This document shows positions 7,139 to 15,982 of a DNA stretch of 64,000 nt, piece by piece. The notes beneath the pieces are model-generated. The model was not told the DNA's origin, did not search any database, and saw nothing but the letters and a program-made list of their open reading frames with translations. Every line of letters begins with the position of its first letter. Positions within the stretch are counted from its first letter, which is position 1. The position numbers and the translations under genes are program-made. This stretch comes from Streptomyces sp. Edi2 (GTDB taxonomy: Bacteria > Actinomycetota > Actinomycetes > Streptomycetales > Streptomycetaceae). The stretch spans positions 2,108,001-2,172,000 of the forward strand of contig NZ_JBEJGX010000003.1 in assembly GCF_040253635.1 (NCBI RefSeq), read 5' to 3'.

Positions 7139-9271
7139 TCAGGATGGTCGACGAGCGGCCGCTACCCGGCTCAGCACCTGCCGCACCACCTGACTTCCCT
7201 TCGGGGCGAGCGGTGGCTCGTACGTCCAGGCATGACCGACCCAGGGGTCGGCGAGATGAGCGTCGGTCACCGGTGTGATCCGCAGCAGCGAGCGCCACAG
7301 CGGGTCGAGGACCGGACCGTGGTCCCGGGCCTGGGCGCGGTCGGCGACCATCATCAGATGCACGCCGACGGCCGGCCCCTCGTCGGCCAGGTAGCGCAGC
7401 CGGGTGAGGGCGCGGTCGTCGAAGCCGTGCGGGAAGTCGTGCACGATCAGCAGCTGGTCGGCGGTGTCGAGGTCCGGCGGGAGGGAATCCGCTGCGCGGT
7501 GGCGCACGGCCATCTGGACGAGGTCCACCCGTCGCGTCAGCGCCTCCAGCACCGCGGTCACGCCCTGGGCGCCGGGCACCGGGGCGGCGGGCAGCACACC
7601 GCTCTCCACCAGCGGCGCGAGTGCGGGCGCGGCGGTACCGCCCGGGTCGATGACCTGGACCGCGAAGTCACCGGCGGGGTGGATGGCGAGCAGCCGGGCG
7701 GCGATCGCCACGGCCGTCTCCATGGCCAGCCGGCGCAGTTCGGCCTCGTCGGGCGGCCCGTCCGTGAGCGCGCTGCCCAGTTCCCTCCGGGGGATGTCGC
7801 GCCCGGGGCCGGTGCCGGTGCCCGCGGCGTAGGTATCGGGCCCGCTGTCGATCCACAGCCCGCGCTCCAGGGGGAGGCGTACGAGCATGGGAATGCGCAG
7901 GTCGAGCACTTCGGGGAGGTGCAGATCGCCCAGGCGCAGCGCCATCGGACGCGTGGACGGGGCCTGGTAGCCCTGCCAGACGGGGTTGTCCCAGCGGGCG
8001 AAGGCGGGCGGCAGCGCGGGCTCGACGACCGCCGACTCGGCCGCGAGCTGTGCGAGGTCACGGTCGAGGGCGGCGCGGGCCTGGGTGACGAGGGCGGCGT
8101 GCTTGTCGCGGGCGGCGGCACGGGCGTCGTCGCCGGCCGCGCCGAGGCGGTTGCGCGGGTCGGACAGGGCCTGGTCGAGCTCCTGCTCCAGGCGCGACTC
8201 GGCGAAGCCGGAGGCGCTGCGGTAGGCCGCGACCGAGCGGGCCAGGTCCTCGAACATCCCCCAGACCTGGTTGTAGAGCCGCTCCTCCATGCTCCAGCCG
8301 GCGGCGTCACCGGCCACGGGCAGCGGGGGGCCGTCGGGCGGGACGGTGGCGGGGCCGCCGTCCGGAGAGGAAGCGGGGGCGGCCGGCGCCGGACCGCCGG
8401 GGGCGGGGGTGGCCGGTGCGGGGGCGGTCGGTGCGGGACCGGCTGGTGCGGGACCGGCTGGTGCGGGACCGGCTGGTGCGGGCGTGCCGCGGCGCTTCGG
8501 ATGGCGGTAGTCGACGGGGCCGCCGCCCACGGGGGCGGGCACTGCGCCGGTGGTTCCGGGGGCGTTCCCGTGGGAGGCTCCGGGACCGGTTCCGGGCGGT
8601 GCCGGGCCGTCGGATGCGGGAGGGTGTGCGGGGGACGGCCGGTCCGCGGCGGCCGGGCCGGACCCGGGGCGTTCGGACCGGCTCGCCGCCACGGGGGCGG
8701 GTGCCGGGACCGCACGGGCCCGTCCCCGGCTGACCGCCTCCTCGATCTCCGCGGCCAGCTCCGCCGCCTGTGGCAGGCCCTGGTCGTCCAGCAGCGCCGT
8801 GAGGCCGCCGGCGTACCCCTGGCCCACGGCGCGTACCTTCCAGCCGCCCTGCCGGCGGTAGAGCTCCACGGCGACCACGGCGGACTCGGCGCCCAGGCCG
8901 GTGACGGTGTAGCGGGCGAGCCCGGTGCCGTCGAGGCCGGTGACCGTGACGGCGGGTGCGGCGGCCGGCCCGAAGGTGGCCAGGGCGCCGGTCGCGCCGG
9001 TCAGTGCCAGCAGCACGCTCACCCGGTGGACGGCGGCGGGCAGCGCGTCGAGGTCCACCGCGATGCGGTGCTCGGCGGCCGCCTGACGGGGAACCTCGAT
9101 GCCGGTGCGCCGCGGCGCGCCCGGGTGGGCCACCGCCTCGGCGCCGGCGAGCCTGCCCTGCTCGTCGCCGAGGGCGACCCCGGCCATGACGGGAGCGCCC
9201 GCCGTCACCCGGATCTCCACCCGCGTCCGGTCCAGTGGATGGTTCTGCCCCCGGACCAGCTCGGCCGTCAT
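7139..9271 (-). CDS. Large TerD-domain protein fused to a FtsK/HerA-like region
   Basis: A 710-residue, three-part protein. Residues 1 to about 180 form a TerD domain, the Ca2+-binding fold of tellurite and stress-resistance proteins, ending in the KVRAVGQGYAGGL-type segment. Residues about 185-330 are a Pro/Ala/Gly linker with PAPAG repeats; its DNA (8434-8485) has 15-base tandem repeats. The C-terminal 380 residues resemble a FtsK/HerA-type ATPase: FAVQVIDPGGTAAPALAPL, LTRRVDLVQMA and LLIVHDFPHGF followed by LADEGPAVGVHLMMVADR align with Walker B and later FtsK motifs. The Walker A position (LPLERGLWIDSG) lacks the P-loop lysine, so it is probably not an active ATPase. The ATG at 9269-9271 has AGGGGGA upstream. 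It lies between a stand-alone TerD gene and terC, all one direction. Confidence 0.75.
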   Translation of the reverse strand: MTAELVRGQNHPLDRTRVEIRVTAGAPVMAGVALGDEQGRLAGAEAVAHPGAPRRTGIEVPRQAAAEHRIAVDLDALPAAVHRVSVLLALTGATGALATFGPAAAPAVTVTGLDGTGLARYTVTGLGAESAVVAVELYRRQGGWKVRAVGQGYAGGLTALLDDQGLPQAAELAAEIEEAVSRGRARAVPAPAPVAASRSERPGSGPAAADRPSPAHPPASDGPAPPGTGPGASHGNAPGTTGAVPAPVGGGPVDYRHPKRRGTPAPAGPAPAGPAPAGPAPTAPAPATPAPGGPAPAAPASSPDGGPATVPPDGPPLPVAGDAAGWSMEERLYNQVWGMFEDLARSVAAYRSASGFAESRLEQELDQALSDPRNRLGAAGDDARAAARDKHAALVTQARAALDRDLAQLAAESAVVEPALPPAFARWDNPVWQGYQAPSTRPMALRLGDLHLPEVLDLRIPMLVRLPLERGLWIDSGPDTYAAGTGTGPGRDIPRRELGSALTDGPPDEAELRRLAMETAVAIAARLLAIHPAGDFAVQVIDPGGTAAPALAPLVESGVLPAAPVPGAQGVTAVLEALTRRVDLVQMAVRHRAADSLPPDLDTADQLLIVHDFPHGFDDRALTRLRYLADEGPAVGVHLMMVADRAQARDHGPVLDPLWRSLLRITPVTDAHLADPWVGHAWTYEPPLAPKGSQVVRQVLSRVAAARRPS

Positions 9272-9387
9272 CGTTGTTCCCCCTGGTGGTTGTGGCGTGC
9301 CCGGGCCCCGCCCCGGGCGCGGGCCCAGGGGGTGGACGGCGCGGCCCGGTACGCGCCGCCGCGACGGTGGTGGCCGGACGGTGGTGG

Positions 9388-9966
9388 CTACAGGTGCGGC
9401 AGGATCGCCGGCACGAGGTCCTGGAAGGTGCGGCCGACGGAGGGCTCACCGATGGCGGTCATCTGCCAGCCGTTGCCGACGCGGTGCACCTTGGACATGA
9501 CCTGTGCGGTGTAGTCGCCGCCGCCCGTGAGCGTGTACCGGGCCAGCTCCTGGCCCGTGGTCTCGTCGACCAGGCGGCAGAAGGCGTCCTGCACCTCGGC
9601 GAACGTCTGGCCGGTGAAGGAGTTGACGGTGAACACGATCTGGTCGATGTGCACCGGCACCCGCGCCAGGTCGACCAGGATCGCCTCGTCGTCGCCGCCC
9701 TGGCCCGCGCCGCCGACCAGGTTGTCGCCGGTGTGCCGGACCGCACCGTCGTCGCTGACCAGGTGCTGGAAGAAGACGACGTCTATCGGCTTCTGGCCGG
9801 CGAAGAGCACCGCCGAGGCGTCGAGGTCGATCTCGCTGGTCCGCCTGCCGAACAGGCCGCGGCGCGGCGCCGAGCGCCACCCCAGCCCCATCCGCACCGC
9901 GCTCAGGCTTCCGCCGTCGGACTTCTGCAGGCTGATGCCCTGCCCCTTGGACAAATTGACCGACAC
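9388..9966 (-). CDS. terD: TerD family protein (tellurium/stress resistance)
   Basis: A 192-residue single-domain TerD protein. It opens with the family's VSVNLSKGQGISLQK and carries LDASAVLFAGQK, GDNLVGGAGQGGDDEAILVDL (the acidic Ca2+-binding stretch) and RVGNGWQMTAIGEP near the end. TerD proteins are Ca2+-binding stress proteins linked to tellurite, phage and oxidative resistance, acting at the membrane with TerC. The GTG at 9964-9966 is chosen: it is the conserved start, preceded by AGGGGA about 7 bases away; the longer frame to 10029 has no ribosome site. It is first in a same-direction run terD - TerD fusion - riboswitch - terC. Confidence 0.93.
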   Translation of the reverse strand: MSVNLSKGQGISLQKSDGGSLSAVRMGLGWRSAPRRGLFGRRTSEIDLDASAVLFAGQKPIDVVFFQHLVSDDGAVRHTGDNLVGGAGQGGDDEAILVDLARVPVHIDQIVFTVNSFTGQTFAEVQDAFCRLVDETTGQELARYTLTGGGDYTAQVMSKVHRVGNGWQMTAIGEPSVGRTFQDLVPAILPHL

Positions 9967-10256
9967 GCGCCGTCCCCTCTCTGTACTGTCCCCGCCCAGC
10001 TGTCCGGCGGCCCCTCCGACCCTACGCACGACGGCGGTCCGGGGGCGCGCCGGACCCGCGTTTTGTGGCGCTTCTGCAACACACCGGGCGCCGCCGGCCG
10101 ACCCCCGTTCACGTGCGGCGATGGCGCACCGGGACGGCCGGAAACCGCCCGGCAGGAGCCGCGCACCACCCCGGTGCTCCCCCTCAGCTCCTGCCGATGC
10201 AGCTCGTGCCGCTCCGTTCGCGCCGCCCCCTGCTTCACCCCGTTTACTTCGCCCGC

Positions 10257-12389
10257 TTACTTCACTCCGGCCTCCCTCATTTGCCGCAGCTCCTTCTTCA
10301 GCTCGCCCACCTCGTCGCGCAGCCTGGCGGCAACCTCGAACTGCAGCTCCGCCGCGGCGGCCCGCATCCGCTCCGTCATCTCCTCGATGAGCGCGGCCAG
10401 TTCGGCGGCGGGACGGTCCGTCAGGTCCGCACCTGCCTTGCCGCCCTTGCCCTTCGCGGCCTTTCCGCCGAGCGCCGGGACCGGTGCCTTGCCCTGGGTC
10501 TCCTTGGCCTCGCCGCCCTTGCGGTACCCCGTGCCCAGCAGCTCCTGGGTGTCGATCTCCTCGCGGGCGAGGGTGGCGACGATGTCGCCGATCTTCTTGC
10601 GGAGCGGCTGCGGGTCGATGCCGTTCTCCTTGTTGTACGCCAGCTGCTTCTCCCGGCGGCGGTTGGTCTCGTCGATGGCCTTCTCCATCGCCGGGGTGAC
10701 CTTGTCGGCGTACATGTGCACCTGGCCGGAGACATTGCGCGCCGCACGTCCGATGGTCTGGATGAGCGCCGAACCGGACCGCAGGAAGCCCTCCTTGTCG
10801 GCGTCCAGAATGGCCACCAGGGAGACCTCGGGCAGGTCAAGGCCCTCCCGCAGCAGGTTGATGCCCACCAGGACGTCGTACTCCCCCGATCGCAGCTCAC
10901 GCAGCAGCTCCACCCGGCGCAGGGTGTCCACGTCGCTGTGCAGATAGCGGACCTGGATACCGAGCTCGAGGAAGTAGTCGGTGAGGTCCTCGGCCATCTT
11001 CTTCGTGAGGGTGGTGACCAGGATGCGCTCGTCCTTCTCCGTGCGCGTACGGATCTCGTGCACCAGGTCGTCGATCTGTCCGTCGGTGGGCTTGACCACC
11101 ACTTCCGGGTCGACCAGGCCGGTCGGGCGGATGATCTGCTCCACGAAGCCGTCGCCCCGGGAGAGCTCGTACTTCCCGGGGGTCGCGGACAGATAGACGG
11201 TCTGGTCGATGCGCCCCAGGAACTCCTCCCACTTCAGCGGCCGGTTGTCCATGGCGGACGGCAGCCGGAAGCCGTGCTCGACGAGGGTGCGCTTCCGCGA
11301 GGCATCGCCCTCGTACATGGCACCGATCTGCGGGACCGTGACATGCGACTCGTCGATGACCAGCAGGAAGTCGTCGGGGAAGTAGTCGAGGAGGGTGTTG
11401 GGCGCGGAGCCGGGCTCGCGACCGTCCATGTGCATCGAGTAGTTCTCGATGCCCGAGCAGGAACCGATCTGACGCATCATCTCGATGTCGTAGGTGGTGC
11501 GCATCCGCAGCCGCTGGGCCTCCAGATGCTTGCCCTGCTTCTCCATCGTGGCGAGGCTGTCCGCCAGCTCGGCCTCGATGCCGGCGATGGCCCGCTCCAT
11601 GCGCTCCGGACCCGCGATGTAATGGCTGGCCGGGAAGACGTACAGCTCCCGGTCCTCGCTGATGACCTCGCCGGTGAGCGGATGAAGGGTGGACAGCGCC
11701 TCGATCTCGTCGCCGAACATCTCGATCCGCACGGCCAGCTCTTCGTAGACCGGGAAGATCTCGATGGTGTCGCCGCGCACCCGGAAGGTGCCACGGGTGA
11801 AGGCCACGTCGTTGCGGGTGTACTGGATGTCGACGAAGCGGCGCAGCAGAGCGTCGCGGTCGAATTCGTCGCCGACCTTCAGCGGCACCATCCGGTCGAC
11901 GTACTCCTGCGGCGTACCCAGGCCGTAGATGCAGGAGACCGAGGCGACCACGACGACATCACGCCGGGTGAGCAGGGAATTCGTCGCGGAGTGACGCAGC
12001 CGTTCGACCTCCTCGTTGATGGAGGAGTCCTTCTCGATGTACGTATCGGACTGCGGGACGTACGCCTCGGGCTGGTAGTAGTCGTAGTAGGAGACGAAGT
12101 ATTCGACGGCGTTGTTGGGCAGCAGTTCGCGGAATTCGTTGGCGAGCTGGGCCGCGAGGGTCTTGTTGGGCGCCATGACGAGGGTCGGGCGCTGCAGCTT
12201 CTCGATCATCCACGCGGTGGTCGCCGACTTGCCGGTACCGGTCGCACCGAGCAGGACGACGTCCTTTTCACCCCCGCGGATACGCCGGTCGAGTTCGGCG
12301 ATGGCCGCGGGCTGGTCGCCGTTGGGCTGGTAGGGGCTGACGACCTCGAAGGGCGCCACCGTGCGTTCGATGTTTGATACGGGCCGCAT
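10257..12389 (-). CDS. uvrB: Excinuclease ABC subunit B
   Basis: A 710-residue helicase-like subunit of nucleotide excision repair that verifies damage and recruits UvrC. The Walker A GATGTGKS is near residues 47-54, and the beta-hairpin segment [13 protein letters not shown] is near 95-107. [10 protein letters not shown] is the DEAD-type box near 345, and a C-terminal UVR domain (about residues 640-675) binds UvrA and UvrC. The ATG at 12387-12389 is preferred over an upstream start at 12419 because that start lies inside the promoter: TTGTCAGTG-N8-TACGGT ends 7 bases before the ATG. The mRNA should therefore be leaderless and induced by DNA damage independently of LexA. Length and motifs are normal. 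Confidence 0.98.
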   Translation of the reverse strand: MRPVSNIERTVAPFEVVSPYQPNGDQPAAIAELDRRIRGGEKDVVLLGATGTGKSATTAWMIEKLQRPTLVMAPNKTLAAQLANEFRELLPNNAVEYFVSYYDYYQPEAYVPQSDTYIEKDSSINEEVERLRHSATNSLLTRRDVVVVASVSCIYGLGTPQEYVDRMVPLKVGDEFDRDALLRRFVDIQYTRNDVAFTRGTFRVRGDTIEIFPVYEELAVRIEMFGDEIEALSTLHPLTGEVISEDRELYVFPASHYIAGPERMERAIAGIEAELADSLATMEKQGKHLEAQRLRMRTTYDIEMMRQIGSCSGIENYSMHMDGREPGSAPNTLLDYFPDDFLLVIDESHVTVPQIGAMYEGDASRKRTLVEHGFRLPSAMDNRPLKWEEFLGRIDQTVYLSATPGKYELSRGDGFVEQIIRPTGLVDPEVVVKPTDGQIDDLVHEIRTRTEKDERILVTTLTKKMAEDLTDYFLELGIQVRYLHSDVDTLRRVELLRELRSGEYDVLVGINLLREGLDLPEVSLVAILDADKEGFLRSGSALIQTIGRAARNVSGQVHMYADKVTPAMEKAIDETNRRREKQLAYNKENGIDPQPLRKKIGDIVATLAREEIDTQELLGTGYRKGGEAKETQGKAPVPALGGKAAKGKGGKAGADLTDRPAAELAALIEEMTERMRAAAAELQFEVAARLRDEVGELKKELRQMREAGVK

Positions 12390-12396
12390 GGCACCC

Positions 12397-12419
12397 ACCG
12401 TACGACTCGGCACTGACAA
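12397..12419 (-). promoter_or_regulatory. RecA-independent DNA-damage promoter (RecA-NDp, PafBC type) of uvrB
   Basis: The minus strand reads TTGTCAGTG (12419-12411), 8 bases, TACGGT (12402-12397), an exact match to TTGTCRGTG-N8-TANNNT. The uvrB ATG follows after 7 bases. Confidence 0.92.
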
Positions 12420-13034
12420 TCGACGCGACCAGCGCTCTGACCTGCGGTTTCAGGGTGTGCGGCGGGGCCATTTCCGGGCGTCGGGCGGTGCACGGCGGAC
12501 GGCGGGGGCGGCCGGGAGCGACGGGCGGCACGGAGCGGCGGAGCGGCGGGAGGGCGGGCCGGTGGCCCGGAAGGCCGGCGGGCGGCGGGCCGCACCGGAG
12601 CGCGGGACACCCAGGCCGGTGGCCGTGGCCCTCGCACGCAGGAGACGCGCGGGACACGTGGGACACCCGGGGCACGCGAGAAGGCGCCCCGCCTCCCCTT
12701 CGGGAGCGCGGCCGGACCCGGGTCAGGTGCCCGGGCCCGTGCGCGCGACGCGCCCACGCACGGAGCCGTCGCGGCGGACCGCCCCACGAGGTGCCCGGCC
12801 AAAACCGTTCAGGCGCACGACGGGTGACGCATCATCGGTCAAGATGCGCGGATGCCGAGGCTCCGGCAAGTTGGACGGCGTCGGGGCGTACGTCTGTGGC
12901 ACGGCCCATCCGGGCATCCTGCAACTGCGTGTCGCTCCGCAACGGAAAACCGGCCACTCCCCGTTCAGCGCCCGGCCACCACACGACCGCCTCCCGCTAC
13001 GGCACAGCTGCGAGCCTCTGCCCGTCCGACCCGG

Positions 13035-13064
13035 TTCACGTCACTTCACGTCAGCTCACGTCCA
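13035..13064 (+). promoter_or_regulatory. Direct repeats upstream of the phosphodiesterase gene (possible PhoP box)
   Basis: TTCACGTCAC, TTCACGTCAG and CTCACGTCCA follow each other with a 10-base period, ending 20 bases before the ATG. Streptomyces PHO boxes are direct repeats of GTTCACC with an 11-base period, and glpQ genes are phosphate-regulated. The period and consensus are close but not exact, so PhoP binding is only a suggestion. Confidence 0.4.
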
Positions 13065-13084
13065 CGACGTCACGAGGAGTCCGT

Positions 13085-13969
13085 ATGCGTATTCGCCCCG
13101 TCGCCACCGTTGCCGCCGGTGCGCTCATGGGTCTGTCCGCGCTCGCCCTCTCCACAACCGTCGCCCAGGCCGCACCGGACGGACACCCTCCGGTGACGAT
13201 CGCTCACCGCGGCGCCTCGACGTACGCGCCCGAGAACACCCTCTCCTCGATCGACGCGGCCGACCGGCTCGGCTTCGAGTGGGTGGAGAACGACGTCCAG
13301 CGCACCAAGGACGGCGAGCTGGTGATCCTCCATGACAACTCGCTCGCCCGGACGACCAACGTGGAGCAGGTCTTTCCCGGCCGCTCCCCGTGGAACGTAG
13401 CGGACTTCACGCTCCGTGAGATCGAGAAACTGGACGCGGGCAGCTGGTTCGGGTCGAAGTTCCGCGGGGAGCGGGTGCCGACCCTCGAGGACTACATGGA
13501 CGAGGTCGAGCACAACGACCAGAGTCTGCTGATGGAGCTGAAATCACCGGAGCTCTACCCCGGTATCGAGCGGCAGACCCTCAACGAGCTGCGCCGCGCG
13601 GGCTGGCTGGACAATGCGCACGTCAAGCGCCATCTGATCATCCAGAGCTTCAATGCCGATGCCCTCAAGACCGTGCACCGCCTGCGGCCGGACATCAAGA
13701 CGGGCTTTCTCGGCAACCCGTCGGTCGCCGACCTCCCGAAGTTCGCGAGGTACTGCGATCAGATCAACCCCGTCCACACGGCGGTCACCCCGGAGTACGT
13801 CGCCGCCGTGCACGGTCTGAAGGGCCCGCACCGCCGGCCGCTGGACCTGTACACCTGGACCGTCGACGATGCGGCAACCGCGGTCAAGGTCGCCGGGCTG
13901 GGCGTCGACGGCATCATCACCAACAAGCCCGACGTGGTGCGCGACGCGGTCGGGGGCGACGACGACTGA
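13085..13969 (+). CDS. glpQ2: Secreted glycerophosphodiester phosphodiesterase
   Basis: A 294-residue exported enzyme that hydrolyses glycerophosphodiesters (from lipids or teichoic acids) to glycerol-3-phosphate and an alcohol, a phosphate- and carbon-scavenging function. Residues 1 to about 30 are a Sec signal peptide with a clear AQA-AP cleavage site. The catalytic GDPD motif IAHRGASTYAPENTL is near residues 38-52, with metal ligands in ENDVQRTKDGELVILHD and the later LLMELKSPE. The C-terminal LDLYTWTVDD and GIITNKPD complete the TIM-barrel pattern. ACGAGGAGT precedes the ATG. The position between uvrB and ogt matches what I recall for S. coelicolor glpQ2; the symbol rests on that recollection. 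Direct repeats just upstream may be a phosphate-control site. Confidence 0.92.
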   Translation: MRIRPVATVAAGALMGLSALALSTTVAQAAPDGHPPVTIAHRGASTYAPENTLSSIDAADRLGFEWVENDVQRTKDGELVILHDNSLARTTNVEQVFPGRSPWNVADFTLREIEKLDAGSWFGSKFRGERVPTLEDYMDEVEHNDQSLLMELKSPELYPGIERQTLNELRRAGWLDNAHVKRHLIIQSFNADALKTVHRLRPDIKTGFLGNPSVADLPKFARYCDQINPVHTAVTPEYVAAVHGLKGPHRRPLDLYTWTVDDAATAVKVAGLGVDGIITNKPDVVRDAVGGDDD

Positions 13970-13993
13970 GCCGGAACCGGCGAGGAGCGGGCC

Positions 13994-14021
13994 CCGGTGA
14001 CAGCAGCCCGGTGACAGCAGC
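13994..14021. repeat. 14-base tandem duplication
   Basis: CCGGTGACAGCAGC occurs twice in tandem (13994-14007 and 14008-14021) between glpQ2 and the ogt promoter. No function is evident. Confidence 0.7.
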
Positions 14022-14040
14022 CGGTCCGTTCCCCGCCGCG

Positions 14041-14063
14041 TTGTCAGTGGTGCGTCCTACCCT
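14041..14063 (+). promoter_or_regulatory. RecA-independent DNA-damage promoter (RecA-NDp, PafBC type) of ogt
   Basis: TTGTCAGTG (14041-14049), 8 bases, TACCCT (14058-14063), then 6 bases to the GTG of ogt. It is an exact consensus match and predicts a leaderless transcript. Confidence 0.92.
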
Positions 14064-14069
14064 GATCAG

Positions 14070-14681
14070 GTGACGAATTCCGAGCAGGTTGCGCGTCCGG
14101 AGGAGCGGCCGGACGACGCACCGGAGGCAGGCGCTGCGGCAGGGGCGGCGGCCCGGCGCGACTGGGCCTGGACGCTGCTGGAGACCCCGATCGGCCCGCT
14201 GCTGCTCGCCGCGACCCGGGAGGGCCTGGTCCGCGTCGTCTTCCATGCCGACGGGCCGACGGCCAGCAGGGAGCTGACCCGTCTGGAGCAGTTCTTCGGT
14301 GGGGCGCCGGCGGCCGCGGTCCCGCATCTGGCGACGGCCACGGCCGAGCTCACCGCCTACTTCGCCGGCGAACTGCAGACCTTCACCGTCCCGCTGGACT
14401 GGTCGCTGTCCGCCGGCTTCTCCGCCCGGGTCCTGCAGGCCCTGGCCGCGGGGGTCCCATATGGCGCCGTCGTCGGCTATCAGGACCTCGCCGACCAGGT
14501 CGGGGAGCCGGGCGCCGCCCGCGCGGTGGGCGCCGCGATGGGCGCCAATCCGCTTCCGGTCGTCGTCCCCTGCCATCGCGTCGTCGCCAGTGACGGCGGC
14601 ATCGGCGGCTTCGGCGGTGGTCTGGAGACCAAGCGTCTGCTGCTGGCCCTCGAAGGGGTGCTGCCCGCTCCGCTCTTCTGA
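14070..14681 (+). CDS. ogt: Methylated-DNA-[protein]-cysteine S-methyltransferase
   Basis: A 203-residue suicide repair protein that transfers alkyl groups from O6-alkylguanine (and O4-alkylthymine) to its own cysteine. The active-site motif VVPCHRV is near residue 168, after the conserved PYGAVVGYQDLADQVG helix-turn-helix segment and followed by GGIGGFGGGLETKRLLL. The first ~25 residues are an acidic alanine-rich tail. The GTG at 14070 is 6 bases after the TACCCT of a perfect RecA-NDp promoter, so it is probably leaderless and damage-inducible. DUF1697 follows 51 bases later on the same strand. Confidence 0.96.
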   Translation: MTNSEQVARPEERPDDAPEAGAAAGAAARRDWAWTLLETPIGPLLLAATREGLVRVVFHADGPTASRELTRLEQFFGGAPAAAVPHLATATAELTAYFAGELQTFTVPLDWSLSAGFSARVLQALAAGVPYGAVVGYQDLADQVGEPGAARAVGAAMGANPLPVVVPCHRVVASDGGIGGFGGGLETKRLLLALEGVLPAPLF

Positions 14682-14732
14682 TCGTGACCGTCGTCCGCCC
14701 TCGCCGAGGCCGGCTCCTACGAAGGGCAGTCC

Positions 14733-15275
14733 ATGTCCCGTCAGATCGCTCTGCTCCGCGGCATCAATGTCGGCGGCCACAACTCCTTCCCCAAGGCGAA
14801 GCAGCTGGAGCTGGCCGCATCCCTGGGCTTCCGCGAGGTCTCGGTGCTCCTGCAGACCGGCAATATCGTCTTCGCCGACCCCGGCACCCCACCGCAGGAG
14901 ACGGCCCGGGTGATCCAGGACCGGATCGCCGCCGAACTCGGCCTGACGGTGCCGGTCGTCGTCCGGACCCGCGACGAGCTGGCCGCAGCCGTCGCGGCGA
15001 ATCCGTTTCCCCGGGCCGTGGCGGATCCCAAGAGCCTGCATGTCACGTTCCTGTCGGCGGCGCCGGCCGACACCTCCCGGCTGGATGCGCTCGACGCGGC
15101 CGCGTTCGCGCCCGATCAGTACCGGCTGACCGGGCGCGAACTGTATCTGTGGTGCCCCGGCGGCATCGGCCGCTCCAAGCTCGCCGCGGTGGTGAGCCGC
15201 GCCCGGCTCGGGGTGACGGCGACGAACCGTAACTGGAACACCGTCACCAAGCTCCTGGCCCTGGCCGACGCCTGA
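14733..15275 (+). CDS. DUF1697 domain-containing protein
   Basis: A 180-residue protein that matches DUF1697 over its whole length. The family start is clear (ALLRGINVGGHNSFPKAKQL), followed by VLLQTGNIVFADP, the central LHVTFLSAAP and the ending GRSKLAAVVSRARLGVTATNRNWNTV. The family is common in soil bacteria and has no established activity; the fold is predicted alpha/beta. GAAGGGC sits about 5 bases upstream of the ATG. It follows ogt closely and could be co-transcribed from the damage-inducible promoter, though that says nothing definite about function. Confidence 0.88.
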   Translation: MSRQIALLRGINVGGHNSFPKAKQLELAASLGFREVSVLLQTGNIVFADPGTPPQETARVIQDRIAAELGLTVPVVVRTRDELAAAVAANPFPRAVADPKSLHVTFLSAAPADTSRLDALDAAAFAPDQYRLTGRELYLWCPGGIGRSKLAAVVSRARLGVTATNRNWNTVTKLLALADA

Positions 15276-15327
15276 GTCCCGGAACGCCGGAGTCCGGCGC
15301 CGCGGAGATTGGGCACACCGGGGCTTT

Positions 15328-15349
15328 GGCGCCCGGGAGCTCCGGCGCC
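15328..15349. terminator. Possible terminator hairpin between convergent genes
   Basis: GGCGCC at 15328-15333 and again at 15344-15349 flank a GGAGCTCC palindrome, giving a short GC-rich hairpin just after the DUF1697 stop and before the stop of the MazF-like gene. Confidence 0.4.
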
Positions 15350-15363
15350 CAGGAGTCGCTTCG

Positions 15364-15825
15364 TCAGCGCCAGCCGTAGCGCTCGCGCAGCCGGTTGACG
15401 ACCAGGTTGAAGCGGCCCCGGTCCAGCGCGCAGGCCTCGCGCCGCATCCCGGCCGGGTGCACCCGCAGCACCCGGTCCACGGCCACCCATGAGTCGCGCC
15501 CCGCCCGGTCCCACGGGCCGGCCCCGAGAGGGACCCACTCCCAGTCGTTCTGGTGCCGCTTGCTGGACAGCTGCACGGCCAGCAGCGTTCCGCCGGTCTC
15601 GCGGGCGACGACCAGCACGGGGCGGTCCTTGCCCCGGCCGTCGTTCTCCTCGTAGGGCACCCAGGTCCACACTATTTCGCCGGGGTCCGGGTCGCCGTCG
15701 GGGTCGGGCGCATAGGTCATCGTCACCGTGCCTACGGACCGCGGACGGGCCTCCTCGGTCGCGGTGGGCCCCTGGCTGCCGGGCAGCGCGGCGGACTCGT
15801 CGGATGCATTGAATGAAGTGGTCAC
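15364..15825 (-). CDS. MazF/PemK-like toxin-fold protein without a visible antitoxin
   Basis: A 153-residue protein. A 40-residue acidic tail is followed by the PemK/MazF fold: PGEIVWTWVPYEENDGRGKDRPVLVV, then LLAVQLSSKRHQNDWEWVPLG and a C-terminal helix (FNLVVNRLRERYGWR). MazF-type proteins are mRNA interferases paired with a small antitoxin directly upstream. Here no antitoxin gene is seen on either side. The extended, ligand-like PYEENDGRGKDRPV loop is typical of a solitary actinobacterial subfamily whose activity is unproven. GTG at 15823-15825 follows TAGCGT (15832-15837, minus strand) by 6 bases, so the mRNA is probably leaderless; the Met near residue 36 is an alternative start. Confidence 0.75.
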   Translation of the reverse strand: MTTSFNASDESAALPGSQGPTATEEARPRSVGTVTMTYAPDPDGDPDPGEIVWTWVPYEENDGRGKDRPVLVVARETGGTLLAVQLSSKRHQNDWEWVPLGAGPWDRAGRDSWVAVDRVLRVHPAGMRREACALDRGRFNLVVNRLRERYGWR

Positions 15826-15891
15826 GGAGTCACGCTAACCGCCGTCGCCGGCGCGGTGATCAGCGGTCCGCGCCCAGCGGCCGGGGCTCGA

Positions 15892-15914
15892 TTGTCAGTG
15901 GTCGGCCGTACGGT
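15892..15914 (+). promoter_or_regulatory. Orphan RecA-NDp (PafBC-type) promoter facing no sense gene
   Basis: TTGTCAGTG (15892-15900), 8 bases, TACGGT (15909-15914): a perfect consensus on the plus strand. The neighbouring genes on both sides lie on the minus strand, so transcription would run antisense into the kinase-like gene. A TTG-start frame of 62 codons (15950-16138) with GGGGAGGGGG 5 bases upstream is the only conceivable product; a non-coding RNA is as likely. Confidence 0.8.
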
Positions 15915-15982
15915 TTTTCCGACGGTTTTTCCACGGGGAGGGGGCGGCCTTGGGGGCCGAGGACGCAGGCCGGACCGGACGC

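Larger units (their letters stand above)
12390..13084. other. Intergenic region between uvrB and glpQ2
   Basis: Divergent upstream region with no convincing gene. The left end holds the uvrB promoter (12397-12419). The right end holds three direct repeats of TTCACGTCA (13035-13064) and the ribosome site of the phosphodiesterase gene. The middle, about 12450-12750, is G-rich low-complexity sequence with short GGACAC-type repeats. Confidence 0.6.

Noticed and set aside
7232..9514. 760-residue plus-strand frame opposite the TerD fusion
   Set aside because: Low-complexity Gly/Arg translation and no start signal.
10065..12377. Long plus-strand frame opposite uvrB
   Set aside because: Antisense shadow typical of high-GC DNA; no ribosome site or family features, and uvrB is certain.
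12390..12419. UvrB start at 12419
   Set aside because: That start lies within the TTGTCAGTG promoter; the ATG at 12389 gives the normal UvrB N-terminus.
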